64,000 bases of DNA from positions 113,123-177,122 of the forward strand of contig JAOTOM010003685.1 of NCBI GenBank assembly GCA_034440615.1, in the 5' to 3' direction. The stretch comes from Ashinkailepas kermadecensis. Its lineage: Eukaryota; Arthropoda; Thecostraca; Neolepadidae. Shown one piece after another: positions 54,796 to 64,000 of the stretch (the first letter of the stretch is position 1; every line of letters starts with the position of its first letter). The notes beneath the pieces were generated by a model. That model was not told the origin of the DNA and ran no database searches. It saw only the letters and a program-made list of their open reading frames with translations. Both the position numbers and the translations under genes were made by a program.

Positions 54796-55315
54796 TGACC
54801 TGACCGTCACGGCCGACCACCCCAACTGACCTGACCGTCACGGCCGACCACCCCTACTGACCTGACCGTCACGGGCGACCACCCCTACTGACCTGACCGT
54901 CACGGCCCTCTGACCGGCCAGTGGGCCAGGGTTGCCACAATCTGCTCCGTCCCTGGGTCACCCACCTCAGCTGGAGTGGTACCCGTGTCGACTTGGCACG
55001 CCAAATTCCAATACACCGTTCCCCAGCCGGAGGTGTCCCTACCGAGCAAGTCGCGTAGCAGCACGACACTCCCCAGCAGGAGGTGCCCCTACCGAGCGAG
55101 TCACGTAACATCACGACACTCCCCAGCTGGAGGTGTCCCACGAGGACAGCAAAACCCACCTACCGAGCGAGTCACGTAACATCACGACACTCCCCAGCTG
55201 GAGGTGTCCCGACCGAACGAGTCGCATGACAGCACAACACTCCCCAGCCGGAGGTGCCCCTACCCAGCGAGTCACGTAACAGCACGACACTCTCCAGCAG
55301 GTGTCCCGACCGGTC
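54796..55315 (+). repeat. 30-bp x4 array followed by ~48-bp x6 array
   Basis: 54796-54905: CTGACCTGACCGTCACGGCC plus GACCACCCC x4. 55025-55315: GAGTCACGTAACATCACGAC plus ACTCCCCAGCTGGAGGTGTC in about six diverged copies. CCCAGCTGGAG is a small palindrome. Confidence 0.92.
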
Positions 55316-55647
55316 GTTGGTATCGGTGACGTGCATTGAAGGTGAAGTGGAGCTCCTTTCAGCATGCTTCGGGTTCTCTTACCTCGCTCGTCGCGTGTTC
55401 CATCAGGTTGGTCATCAGGGCCACAACCGCGGAGGCTAGTCGTTTCACAGTGAATGAACGGTTGGTTTTTGGGGCTTCGAATTGGTCCGTTACTGAATCG
55501 CTCTTTCTTTAGCGATTTTTCTGTATCGCGTGCAGCTGCGTGCTCGTGGGAAGACTACACGCTGCTCTCCAGTCGTCGACTCCGGCCGGCGAAGTTTTGT
55601 GGTTCATCACGACACACTGTGTTTGTGAAGTTGAGTTGGGCCACGCG
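55316..55647. other. Unique sequence
   Basis: Nothing recognised. Confidence 0.45.
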
Positions 55648-55995
55648 CCGCTGATCTGTGTCCCGCTCTCGCCCCGCACCGGCGGGTGGCGTCGTACTGT
55701 CTGATGACCGTGCGCCGCTGATCTGTGTCCCGCTCTCGCCCCGCACCGGCGGGCGGCGTCGTACTGTGTGATGACCGTGCGCCGCTGATCTGTGTCCCGC
55801 TCTCGCCCCGCACCGGCGGGCGGCGTCGTACTGTCTGATGACCGTGCGCCGCTGATCTGTGTCCCGCTCTCGCCCCGCACCGGCGGGCGGCGTCGTACTG
55901 TCTGATGACCGTGCGCCGCTGACGTGTGTCCCGCTCTCGCCCCGCACCGGCGGGTGGCGTCGTACTGTCTGATGACCGTGCGCCGCTGACGTCTG
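55648..55995 (+). repeat. 67-bp minisatellite, 5 units
   Basis: GCGCCGCTGATCTGTGTCCC, GCTCTCGCCCCGCACCGGCG and GTCGTACTGTCTGATGACC repeat in near-perfect register. Confidence 0.96.
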
Positions 55996-56054
55996 TGTTT
56001 AGCCGCGCGCTCAGAACCCGGTCCAGACCGTCTGAGGCGGTGACGGAGCCGTGC

Positions 56055-56325
56055 GGTACGCCTCGGTGGAGTCCTCGGATAGTGGGCGGGGCACGTCCCT
56101 GGACTATGGGGATCGGCGGTGGGGAGAGTGAGGATACTGAACCGGGTGCCTCGGTGGAGCCCTCGGATAGTGGGCGGGGCACGTCCCTGGACTATGGGGA
56201 TCGGCGGTGGGGAGAGTGAGGATACTGAACCGGGTGCCTCGGTGGAGCCCTCGGATAGTGGGCGGGGCACGTCCCTGGACTATGGGGATCGGCGGTGGGG
56301 AGAAGGAGGATACTGAACCGGGTGC
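56055..56325 (+). repeat. 88-bp minisatellite, about 3 units
   Basis: GCCCTCGGATAGTGGGCGGG, GCACGTCCCTGGACTATGGG and GAGGATACTGAACCGGGTGC repeat three times. Confidence 0.95.
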
Positions 56326-56964
56326 CTTGGTTGGCAGCCCGGCGCGGGCGGGATCGATCCGAGAACGGCCGGCAGTACTGCAGATGCAGGGGCCTCGGGT
56401 CGGTCGGCTGGCGTGGAGTACGGACGACGATTGGGAGCACATGCCAACTCGCACCGGAATATGGTTACCGGTGCACCGTCTGCCTCTATCTGGTGTCAGA
56501 TGGTGCTCCGTCCAGGCGGTCCGACTCACTGTCCCAGTACCAGTTTCGTCGCCTCTGTTTGTCCACACTTGACATCTTCCCCGACATAGTCGGCGGCTGT
56601 CTGGCAGGCAAGCGCGCCTTGCATTATGAAGATGGCTGCTGGAGGTTTTATGAGAAGTTATGGCGGCCGGCAGCGGCTGTTTACCGAGATGTTGACCTTG
56701 TTCCGAGACATTTTACGCCCGCCGAGAGGGTCGTCTCGAGCCGTCTGCCTCGCGTCGCGCGGTGTTTGTGCGGGTTCGTTACCTGGCCCCGTCTCCGTCT
56801 GACGAGAATGCATCGCCGGACTACGTCAGCCGGCCATGAGCCCGGTCTTGCGCACGTTGACGGATGGTGAGCACTTCAAGGGCTGTCTGTGTCGGCCAGT
56901 GGTTACTGAATCGGTGCCGCCGACGGGGACTGTCTGTTCAATCAGCCGGACCGGCCGTCAGTCT
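56326..56964. other. Unique sequence, no gene recognised
   Basis: Open frames are present but without recognisable domains or paired splice sites. Confidence 0.4.
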
Positions 56965-57205
56965 GTGTGTGGCCGGCTGGTCAGCTGTGTCGGGCCGGCT
57001 GGTCAGCTGTGTGGGCCGGCTGGTCAGCTGTGTGGCCGGCTGGTCAGCTGTGTGTGGCCGGCTGGTCAGCTGTGTCGGGCCGGCTGGTCAGCTGTGTGTG
57101 GCCGGCTGGTCAGCTGTGTCGGGCCGGCTGGTCAGCTGTGTCGGGCCGGCTGGTGAACTGTGTGGCCGGTTGTTGAGCTGTGTGGCCGGCTGGTCAGTCT
57201 GTGTC
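56965..57205 (+). repeat. 19-22-bp minisatellite, about 11 units
   Basis: The unit is GGCCGGCTGGTCAGCTGTGT plus CG or GT. CAGCTG is present in each unit. Confidence 0.95.
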
Positions 57206-57344
57206 GTGCAGCAGATATCTTGAAGAAAATGAAGACTCTGGACGTTTCTTCGTATATTTTAACTACAAAATCATGTCCGGTGCAGCAGTCAACCCGACTG
57301 ATGGTGAGGGTATTATGGCGCCTGCCCCAGTCGACGCAACTGGA

Positions 57345-59912
57345 GTGGTCTGACGCCTGCCCTGCCGCTCCAACTGGAGTGGTCTGACGCCTGTCCTGCC
57401 GCTCCAACTGGGGTGGTCTGACGCCTGTCCTGCCGCTCCAACTGGAGTGGTCTGACGCCTGTCCTGCCGCTCCAACTGGGGTGGTCTGACGCCTGTCCTG
57501 CCGCTCCAACTGGGGTGGTCTGACGCCTGTCCTGCCGCTCCAACTGGGGTGGTCTGACGCCTGCCCTGCCGCTCCAACTGGGGTGGTCTGACGCCTGTCC
57601 TGCCGCTCCAACTGGGTGGTCTGCGCGCCGCTCCAACTGGGGTGGTTGACGCCTGTCCTGCGAATGGCCTGTCCTGGTCAACTGGTGTCTGACGCCTGCC
57701 CTGCCGCTCCAACTGGGGTGGTCTGACGCCTGTCTGCCGCTCAACTGGGGTGGTCTGACGCCTGTCCTGCCGCTCCAACTGGGGTGGTCTGACGCCTGCC
57801 CTGCCGCTCCAACTGGGATGGTCTGACGCCTGCCCTGCCGTTCCAACTGGGGTGGTCTGCGCCTGTCCTGCCGCTCCAACTGGGGTGGTCTGACGCCTGT
57901 CCTGCCGCTCCAACTGGTGGTGAGCCTGTCCTGCGCTCCAACTGGGTGGTCTGACGCCTGCCCGCCGTCCAACTGGGGTGGTCTGACGCCTGTCCTGCCG
58001 CTCCAACTGGGGTGGTCTGACGCCTGTCCTGCCGCTCCAACTGGGTGGTCTGACGCCTGTCCTGCCGCTCCAACTGGTCTGACGCCTGCCCTCGCCACTG
58101 GTTCTACGCCTGTCCTGCCGCTCCAACTGGGGTGGTCTGACGCCTGTCCTGCCGCTCCAACTGGGGTGGTCTGCGCCTGTCCTGCCGCTCCAACTGGGGT
58201 GGTCTGACGCCTGCCCTGCCGCTCCAATGGGGTGGTCTGACGCCTGTCCTGCCGCTAACTGGGGTGGTCTGACGCCTGTCCTGCCGCTCCACTGGGGTGG
58301 TCTGACGCCTGCCCTGCCGCTCCAACTGGGGTGGTCTGACGCCTGTCCTGCCGCTCCAACTGGGGTGGTCTGACGCCTGCCCTGCGCCCAACTGGGTGGT
58401 CTGACGCCTGCCCTGCGTTCCACTGGGGTGGTCTGACGCCTGTCCTGCCGCTCCAACTGGGGTGGTCTGACGCCTGTCCTGCCGCTCCAACTGGGGTGGT
58501 CTGAGCCTGTCCTGCCGCTCCAACTGGGTGTCTGACGCCTGCCCTGCCGCTCCAACTGGGGTGGTCTGACGCCTGTCCTGCCGCTCCAACTGGGGTGGTC
58601 TGACGCCTGTCCTGCCGCTCCAACTGGGGTGGTCTGACGCCTGTCCTGCCGCTCCAACTGGGGTGGTCTGACGCCTGCCCTGTCGCTCCAACTGGGGTGG
58701 TCTGACGCCTTCCTGCCGCCCAACTGGGGTGTCTGCCTTGCCGCTCCAACTGGTGGTCGCGCCTGTCCTCCGCTCCACTGGGGTGGTCTGACGCCTCCTG
58801 CCGTCCAACTGGTTCTCCCTTCCTGCCGCCCACTGGGTGTCTGACGCCTTCCTGCCGCTCCACTGGGGTGTCCTCCTCCTTGCCTCCCTCCGCTCACTTA
58901 CCTCCTCTCTTTCCCCCCTCTTCCTCCTCGTATTTCTACCCTGCCTGCCGCTCCATTTCTACCCTTCTTTTTTTTTCATGGTGGTCTGACGCCTCCTGCC
59001 GCTCCAACTGGGGTGGTCTGACGCCTGCCCTGCCGCTCCAACTGGGTGGTCTGACGCCTGTCCTGCCGCTCCAACTGGGGTGGTCTGACGCCTGTCCTGC
59101 GCCAACTGGGGTGGTCTGACGCCGTCCTGCCGCTCCAACTGGGGTGGTCTGACGCCTGCCCTGCCGCTCCAACTGGGGTGGTCTGACGCCTGCCTGCCGC
59201 TCCAACTGGGGTGGTCTGACGCCTGCCCTGCCGCCAACTGGGGTGGTCTGACGCCTGTCCTGCCGCTCCAACTGGGGTGGTCTGACGCCTGTCCTGCCGC
59301 TCCAACTTGTCTGACGCCCCCCCCACGTGCGACGCCGTCCTGCCGTCCATGTTCTCCTGCCGCCAACTGGTGGTCTGACGCCTGTCCTGCCGCTCCAACT
59401 GGGGTGGTCTGACGCGCCTGCCGCTCCAACTGGGGTGGTCTGACGCCTGCCCTGCCGCTCCAACTGGGGTGGTCTGACGCCTGCCCTGCCGCTCCAACTG
59501 GGGTGGTCTGACGCCTGCTGCGCTCAACTGGGTGGTCTGACGCCTCCTGCCGCCCAACTGGTGTCCTGACGCCTGCCTGCCGCTCCAACTGGGGTGGTCT
59601 GACGCCTGTCCTGCCGCTCCAACTGGGGTGGTGACGCCTGCCCTGCCGCTCCAACTGGGGTGGTCTGACGCCTGTGCCGCTCCAACTGGGTGGTCTGACG
59701 CCTGTCCTGCCCTCCACTCCAACTGGGGTGGTCTGACGCCTGTCCTGCCGCTCCAACTGGGGTGGTCTGACGCCTGTCCTGCCGCTCCAACTGGGGTGGT
59801 CTGACGCCTGTCCTGCCGCTCCAACTGGGGTGGTCTGACGCCTGTCCTGCCGCTCCAACTGGGGTGGTCTGACGCCTGTCCTGCCGCTCCAACTGGGGTG
59901 GTCTGGTGCCTG
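57345..59912 (+). repeat. 34-bp minisatellite, about 75 units, indel-rich centre
   Basis: The unit is CTGACGCCTGTCCTGCCGCT plus CCAACTGGGGTGGT. The edges (57380-57600 and 59735-59905) are nearly perfect. The centre has many one- to few-base deletions, and a non-repeat CT-rich insert lies at about 58868-58978. Confidence 0.96.
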
Positions 59913-60264
59913 GCCAAAGATGGCTGTTTGATGCTGTATGCGGTTACTGAGGGCCACCTATTTGCATGACGTTGTAGATCGTGTAAACTATACCGACATC
60001 GTGTACAATCAATTAAATAGCAGCTCAGAATGCGGTTCATGTGGTGTAAAGTTATCCAAACAGCCAACTAATTACAGCATGGTTTCTGGTGTCAGGGCCT
60101 GGCGAGACAAATTATGATCACGGTGAGCCATGAACTGCAAGTCACGCCTACAAAGCGTAGTGCGCAGCTCGTGGGCCCTCCCCATTGTGTACCATCGGGT
60201 CGTCGCTGAAGCACATGTCCGTGTCGGAGGCTGGACGGTGTTCTGTCGCCGTGGACCTGTCAGC
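59913..60264. other. Unique sequence
   Basis: AT-balanced unique DNA; nothing recognised. Confidence 0.45.
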
Positions 60265-60812
60265 AAGTGTACGACACACGATCTGTGGTGGCCGGACCAG
60301 TGACCGAGACGACACGGTGGTGTCCTGTCGCCTTTGTCATGTCAACAAGTGTACGACACACGATCTGTGGTGGCCGGACCAGTGACAGAGACGACACGGG
60401 GGTGTCCTGTCTCCGTGGGCCTGTCGGGACACACAACACACGATCTGTGGTGGCCGGACCAGTGACCGAGACGACACGGGGTGTCCTGTCGCCTTTGTCC
60501 TGTGAAGTGTACGACACACGATCTGTGGTGGCCGGACCAGTGACAGCGACGACATGGGGTGTCCTGTCGCCTTTGTCCTGTCAACAAGTGTACGACACAC
60601 GATCTGTGGTGGCCGGACCAGTGACAGAGACGACACGGGGGTGTCCTGTCGCCGTGGGCCTGTCGGGACACACAACACACGATCTGCGGTGGCCGGACCA
60701 GTGACCGAGACGACACCACGACACACGATCTGTGGTGGCCGGACCAGTGACCGAGACGACACCACGACACACGATCTGCGGTGGCCGGACCAGTGACCGA
60801 GACGACACGGTG
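60265..60812 (+). repeat. ~60-80-bp repeat, about 8 units
   Basis: A conserved core ACACACGATCTGTGGTGGCC plus GGACCAGTGACCGAGACGAC is joined by variable spacers (with or without GTCGCCTTTGTCCTGTCAAC). The right end has core-only short units. Confidence 0.94.
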
Positions 60813-61205
60813 CACGGCGGTGTCTGTCGCCGTCGCTTAACGACCGGCCCCATGACAAGTTGCAGCCACTAACTGCTGTCGGTGGTCTCCGAGGAAGCTT
60901 GTGTGCCGCTCCACACACGAGGTCTGCAGCTCCTCTGCAGCTTCGGCTCAGTCCACCAGCTGCTTCTTGAGAAGTTTCTGACATCCGCGGAGGATTTATG
61001 TCCCGGATAGTTTTGTTTAAAAGTGACAAGCTTGACTTATGTCTGAAACCACAAAGCAGTGAGACTGTCTCTCTGGTAAGGTTCACATAACTTCCATGCC
61101 AAGTTTCAACTGAATGGCAGATTAAGCTTCAGAGGGTGACGTTGACGTTCCGTGCGACAACGCTGCTGGCCGCGTCATTGCTCGCCGGCAGAGGTCTGGG
61201 CTGAG
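60813..61205. other. Unique sequence
   Basis: Nothing recognised. Confidence 0.45.
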
Positions 61206-61325
61206 GCGGTGGACGGAGTGGGGTCGGTGGACGGGGCGGGGTCGGTGGACGGAGTGGGGTCGGTGGACGGGGCGGGGTCGGTGGACGGAGTGGGGTCGGT
61301 GGACGGGGCGGGGTCGGTGGACGGG
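61206..61325 (+). repeat. 18-bp minisatellite, about 7 units with 36-bp alternation
   Basis: GTCGGTGGACGGAGTGGG and GTCGGTGGACGGGGCGGG strictly alternate. Confidence 0.95.
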
Positions 61326-61699
61326 CATCAAGCATCGTCTTGTCCTCTCGTCTCGTCGTTCTACTTCACGGCTATTCTTTGTCTTTTGGTAGATATTTTG
61401 CAAATTCAGTTGGAGTTTCCCCCTCGAGGTATGTTCGTGCTACGAGGGAAGAAGCGGTCAGTGTGCAGTTGCGAGGTCCAGCGGGGGTGACAGGTCATCG
61501 TGTGGTAGCAGGCGGCAGACATGTTGTGGTCGGCGGTACAGGCGTGTTGTGGTAACGATTTGGATCGGCGGTTGCCGCCGCCATACGGACCGGCCAGCGG
61601 ACACGCGTCATCGCTACTGACTCGCACGACTCGCGGCGATGGCCGCAGACAGCTGGCCACGTGCTGTGGTGGTGCTGCCGGACGTCCTCTCCGGCCGGA

Positions 61700-62350
61700 T
61701 CTGGAGATCGAACTCTGCACGGCTGCCGTTCTGCTGGCAAGGCTCATTCAATATCAACTAGCCAAGGCTGTCATTTGTTCCGATTCTAAAGCTGTGCTAC
61801 ATTCAATATTAACATGCACGATATGTATTGTAGGCGGTATTCAAGAGCTACTGACGTCATACCCAAATGTCGCTAACGATCTTGTGTGGATACCCGGCCA
61901 TGTTGGGATAACCGGTAACGCAAAGACAGAGATTAGCTGAAGGCATTCCAGCATTTTCACTTCTTCCTGTTGGTTCGTATCCGCTTCCTGACTCGCTTTC
62001 AATTCTCCGTCGCCTTCAACGGTCGATGCTGCAGCGACAGTGGGAACAACTACTTCACCCTCACCTGTTTTCGGCTAAAAAAGAAATCCGCAACACTGGC
62101 CGGCCGTGCGGCAGACGTTCCGATGTTCGAAGCCGGTCTGGCGCCACCAACATCAGGCCACAAAGACATCAAATGACCAAAATCAATGTGCAACTGGCAT
62201 CAAGAAGTCCATTGTCAGTTGATTGCCCACAGCATCCCCTCCCCATTCTGTGATCACTGTCGCGTCACACCTTCCGTGGGACGTTTCTTGTTGTGCTGTC
62301 TGTCCACTCTGCGCATCACAATTTGCCCATACAACGAGTTGCTACTCGTA
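61700..62350 (+). pseudogene. Decayed non-LTR retrotransposon: RNase H and C-terminal region
   Basis: Frame starting near 61705 gives an RNase H-like segment: AVICSDSKAVLHSI (the SDS motif with a catalytic Asp) and, after a spacer, LVWIPGHVGITGN (the WxPGHxGxxGN motif). The expected AD/LA continuation is lost at a stop at 61938. A +1 frame (61936-62253) then resembles the region after RNase H in Jockey/I-type elements, with QRQWEQLL. A third frame (62186 on) has FCDHCRVTPSVGRFLLCC, like the C-terminal C..C...H..C knuckle but with Arg in place of His. Two frameshifts, a stop and the lost residue show it is inactive. No reverse transcriptase domain is present upstream in the window. Confidence 0.72.
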
Positions 62351-62934
62351 AAAACATCAACAGGACCTAAAAACTCTGCATCTTCTAGACCTCTTCACTT
62401 ATCCAGCGGTCTCTTGTCTTCTCACCCATATTTAGTCCATTTCGGTTTTTACCTGTACACATTTTGGTTAACCGTGTGCGGAATCTTCCGTATTCGGAGG
62501 AGATGTTCGTCGAAAGTACTCCTGAAAGGTGTGCAAAGCTGGTGGTTCACGCTATTCGGGAAGGAATAGCACGGCCTCGGCCGAGGCTGACCGGACTGGG
62601 TGTTAATCAGAAGCTGACGACACGGATCCCTGCTGAGTTGCAGTGCTGCGCTTACCACTGCCAGCCTAGGCTGGCTGGCCTGTGATGGGTGTGCCATGAC
62701 ACCCATGAACCGGATTAGCTTCGCCTATGTTCCTTATTTTGGTCGTTAGCGGAGCTTTGCATTGCCCCGGCGACCCCGAGCCGGCACAGTGACGTTACTG
62801 CACCAGGCTGACTGGTAGCAGGAAACCATCGGCAACATGACAAACACAGACCAGTTGACGATAGTCCCAGGGTGGTGTTGGTGACATGTTATCGACACCG
62901 CTGCCGTCGCCGCCCGGGTGTGAGCGTGGTGGGC
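62351..62934. other. Unique sequence after the retroelement remnant
   Basis: No gene is recognised. It may include more of the decayed non-LTR element's 3' end. Confidence 0.4.
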
Positions 62935-63720
62935 GACGCTAGGGGTGTGGTGTCGTGACCTGACGTTGTGCCCTGGCCCGACAGAGGCTCCGATGTCGCC
63001 GCTGGGGGTGTGGTGCCGTGGCCTGACGTGCCCTGGCCCGACAGAGGCTCCGATGTCGCCGCTGGGGGTGTGGTGCCGTGGCCTGACGTTGTGCCCTGGC
63101 CCGACAGAGGCTCCGATGTCGCCGCTGGGGGTGTGGTGCCGTAACCTGACGTGCCCTGGCCCGACAGAGGCTCCGATGTCGCCGCTGGGGGTGTGGTGCC
63201 GTGGCCTGACGTTGTGCCCTGGCCCGACAGAGGCTCCGATGTCGCCGCTGGGGGTGTGGTGCCGTGGCCTGACGTTGTGCCCTGGCCCGACAGAGGCTCC
63301 GATGTCGCCGCTGGGGGTGTGGTGCCGTAACCTGACGTTGTGCCCTGGCCCGACAGAGGCTCCGATGTCGCCGCTGGGGGTGTGGTGCCGTGGCCTGACG
63401 TTGTGCCCTGGCCCGACAGAGGCTCCGATGTCGCCGCTGGGGGTGTGGTGCCGTGGCCTGACGTTGTGCCCTGGCCCAACAGAGGCTCCGATGTCGCCGC
63501 TGGGGGTGTGGTGCCGTAACCTGACGTTGTGCCCTGGCCCGACAGAGGCTCCGATGTCGCCGCTGGGGGTGTGGTGCCGTGGCCTGACGTTGTGCCCTGG
63601 CCCGGTCCGACAGAGGCTCCGATGTCGCTGCTGGGACGTTGTGCTCTGGCCCGACAGAGGCTCCGATGTCGCCGCTGGGGGTGTGGTGCCGTGGCCTGAC
63701 GTTGTGCCCTGGCCCGACAG
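62935..63720 (+). repeat. 63-bp array duplicating the Pkn HR1b acceptor and exon start
   Basis: Unit: CCTGACGTTGTGCCCTGGCC, CGACAG, then exon start AGGCTCCGATGTCGCCGCTG and a GGGGTGTGGTGCCGTGG spacer. Acceptor-equivalent AGs end at 62984, 63044, 63107, 63167, 63230, 63293, 63356, 63419, 63482 (CAACAG), 63545, 63613, 63657 and 63720. Units are 63 bp or 60 bp, except 68 and 44 bp near the right end. CTGAC lies 22 nt before the AG in full-length units. Confidence 0.96.
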
Positions 63721-63827
63721 AGGCTCCGATGTCGCCGCTGGGGGAGACCCAGCTGGAGGAGCAGCCGATGACCACCACTGACCAGCGGTTGCAGAGCCTC
63801 GGCCGTCAGCTCGACATCGAGATGAAG
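63721..63827 (+). CDS. Pkn: Protein kinase N, exon starting HR1b domain (partial gene)
   Basis: The exon has two bases completing a split codon (G|AG, Glu) plus 35 codons, ending in phase 0 at a consensus donor ATGAAG|GTGAGG. The C-terminal half, TTTDQRLQSLGRQLDIEMK, is the hallmark start of HR1b in animal PKNs, where the sequence continues with a conserved KxGAEN motif in the next exon (outside the window). The acceptor CGACAG|AG at 63720 is the only nearby AG that fits the phase-1 donor at 40131. AGs at 63746 and 63752 would give phase 0. A CTGAC branch-point candidate lies 22 nt upstream. The first 24 bases of the exon are identical to the end of each unit of the 63-bp array immediately upstream, so the exon boundary lies inside the last repeat copy. 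An additional linker exon between the two HR1 exons cannot be excluded. Confidence 0.88.
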
Positions 63828-64000
63828 GTGAGGACGCCGCGCCGCGCTGCCGGACTGCGGCAGCTGCAGCGCCGCATGGCTCGCTTGTGCGTGCGCAGTG
63901 GATGTTGTTTCGGACCGTGTTCACATTGGATGGACATGAGTTCGTCAGCACCGCGGTGGCACCGTGCCGCCGGAAGCCAATCGCGCGGGTGTGGCCCAGT
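63828..64000 (+). other. Pkn: Start of the next Pkn intron
   Basis: Sequence after the donor at 63827/63828 is GC-rich, with no further exon before the window ends. Confidence 0.6.

Noticed and set aside
63741..63752. Alternative HR1b acceptors at 63746 and 63752
   Set aside because: They would give a phase-0 exon start, incompatible with the phase-1 donor at 40131. The CAG at 63720 fits and has a branch point.

Overview
This is eukaryotic nuclear DNA. It has introns with GT/AG junctions, tRNA-derived SINEs, a decayed non-LTR retrotransposon, and no bacterial gene organisation. The only gene recognised with confidence is on the + strand: an arthropod-type protein kinase N (Pkn), a Rho/Rac-regulated serine/threonine kinase. 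A 337-bp exon at 39795-40131 encodes the first HR1 (Rho-binding) domain. A second exon at 63721-63827 encodes the start of the second HR1 domain. Its neighbour upstream of the first HR1 domain resembles insect Pkn, so an arthropod is likely. The GC-rich, minisatellite-rich composition would fit a crustacean such as a barnacle, but that species-level guess is weak.

The rest is intron and flanking DNA crowded with tandem repeats. More than fifty arrays with unit lengths of 2 to 120 bp occupy, by eye, a third or more of the window. The largest are a 58-bp array (4372-6075), adjoining 25-26-bp and 22-bp arrays (9522-11785), a 50-bp array (12126-14872), a 25-bp array (25745-26966), a 12-bp array (28039-29953), a 44-bp array (46795-48310) and a 34-bp array (57345-59912). 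Almost all long open frames lie in these arrays. They are open on both strands and in several frames because GC-rich periodic sequence lacks stop codons, so they are not annotated as proteins.

Layout: 1-17.2 kb is repeat-dominated upstream or intronic DNA. At 17465-17596 lies a candidate first Pkn coding exon (phase 0 end). 17.6-39.8 kb would be the first intron. 39795-40131 is the HR1a exon. 40132-63720 is a 23.6-kb phase-1 intron containing SINEs, more arrays and an RNase H-bearing non-LTR remnant (61700-62350). 63721-63827 is the HR1b exon, and the gene continues off the right edge.

The most unusual observation is that all three Pkn junctions that touch arrays do so in the same way: the repeat unit carries the splice signal. 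The HR1b acceptor plus exon start is repeated 13 times (63-bp unit). The branch point, pyrimidine tract and AG before HR1a are repeated about 8 times. The end and donor of the candidate first exon are repeated 4-5 times (85-bp unit). A second theme is a group of short retroposed elements that share a 3' stem-loop with a 20-22-nt loop. Several are inserted as fragments of 34-83 bp with target-site duplications.
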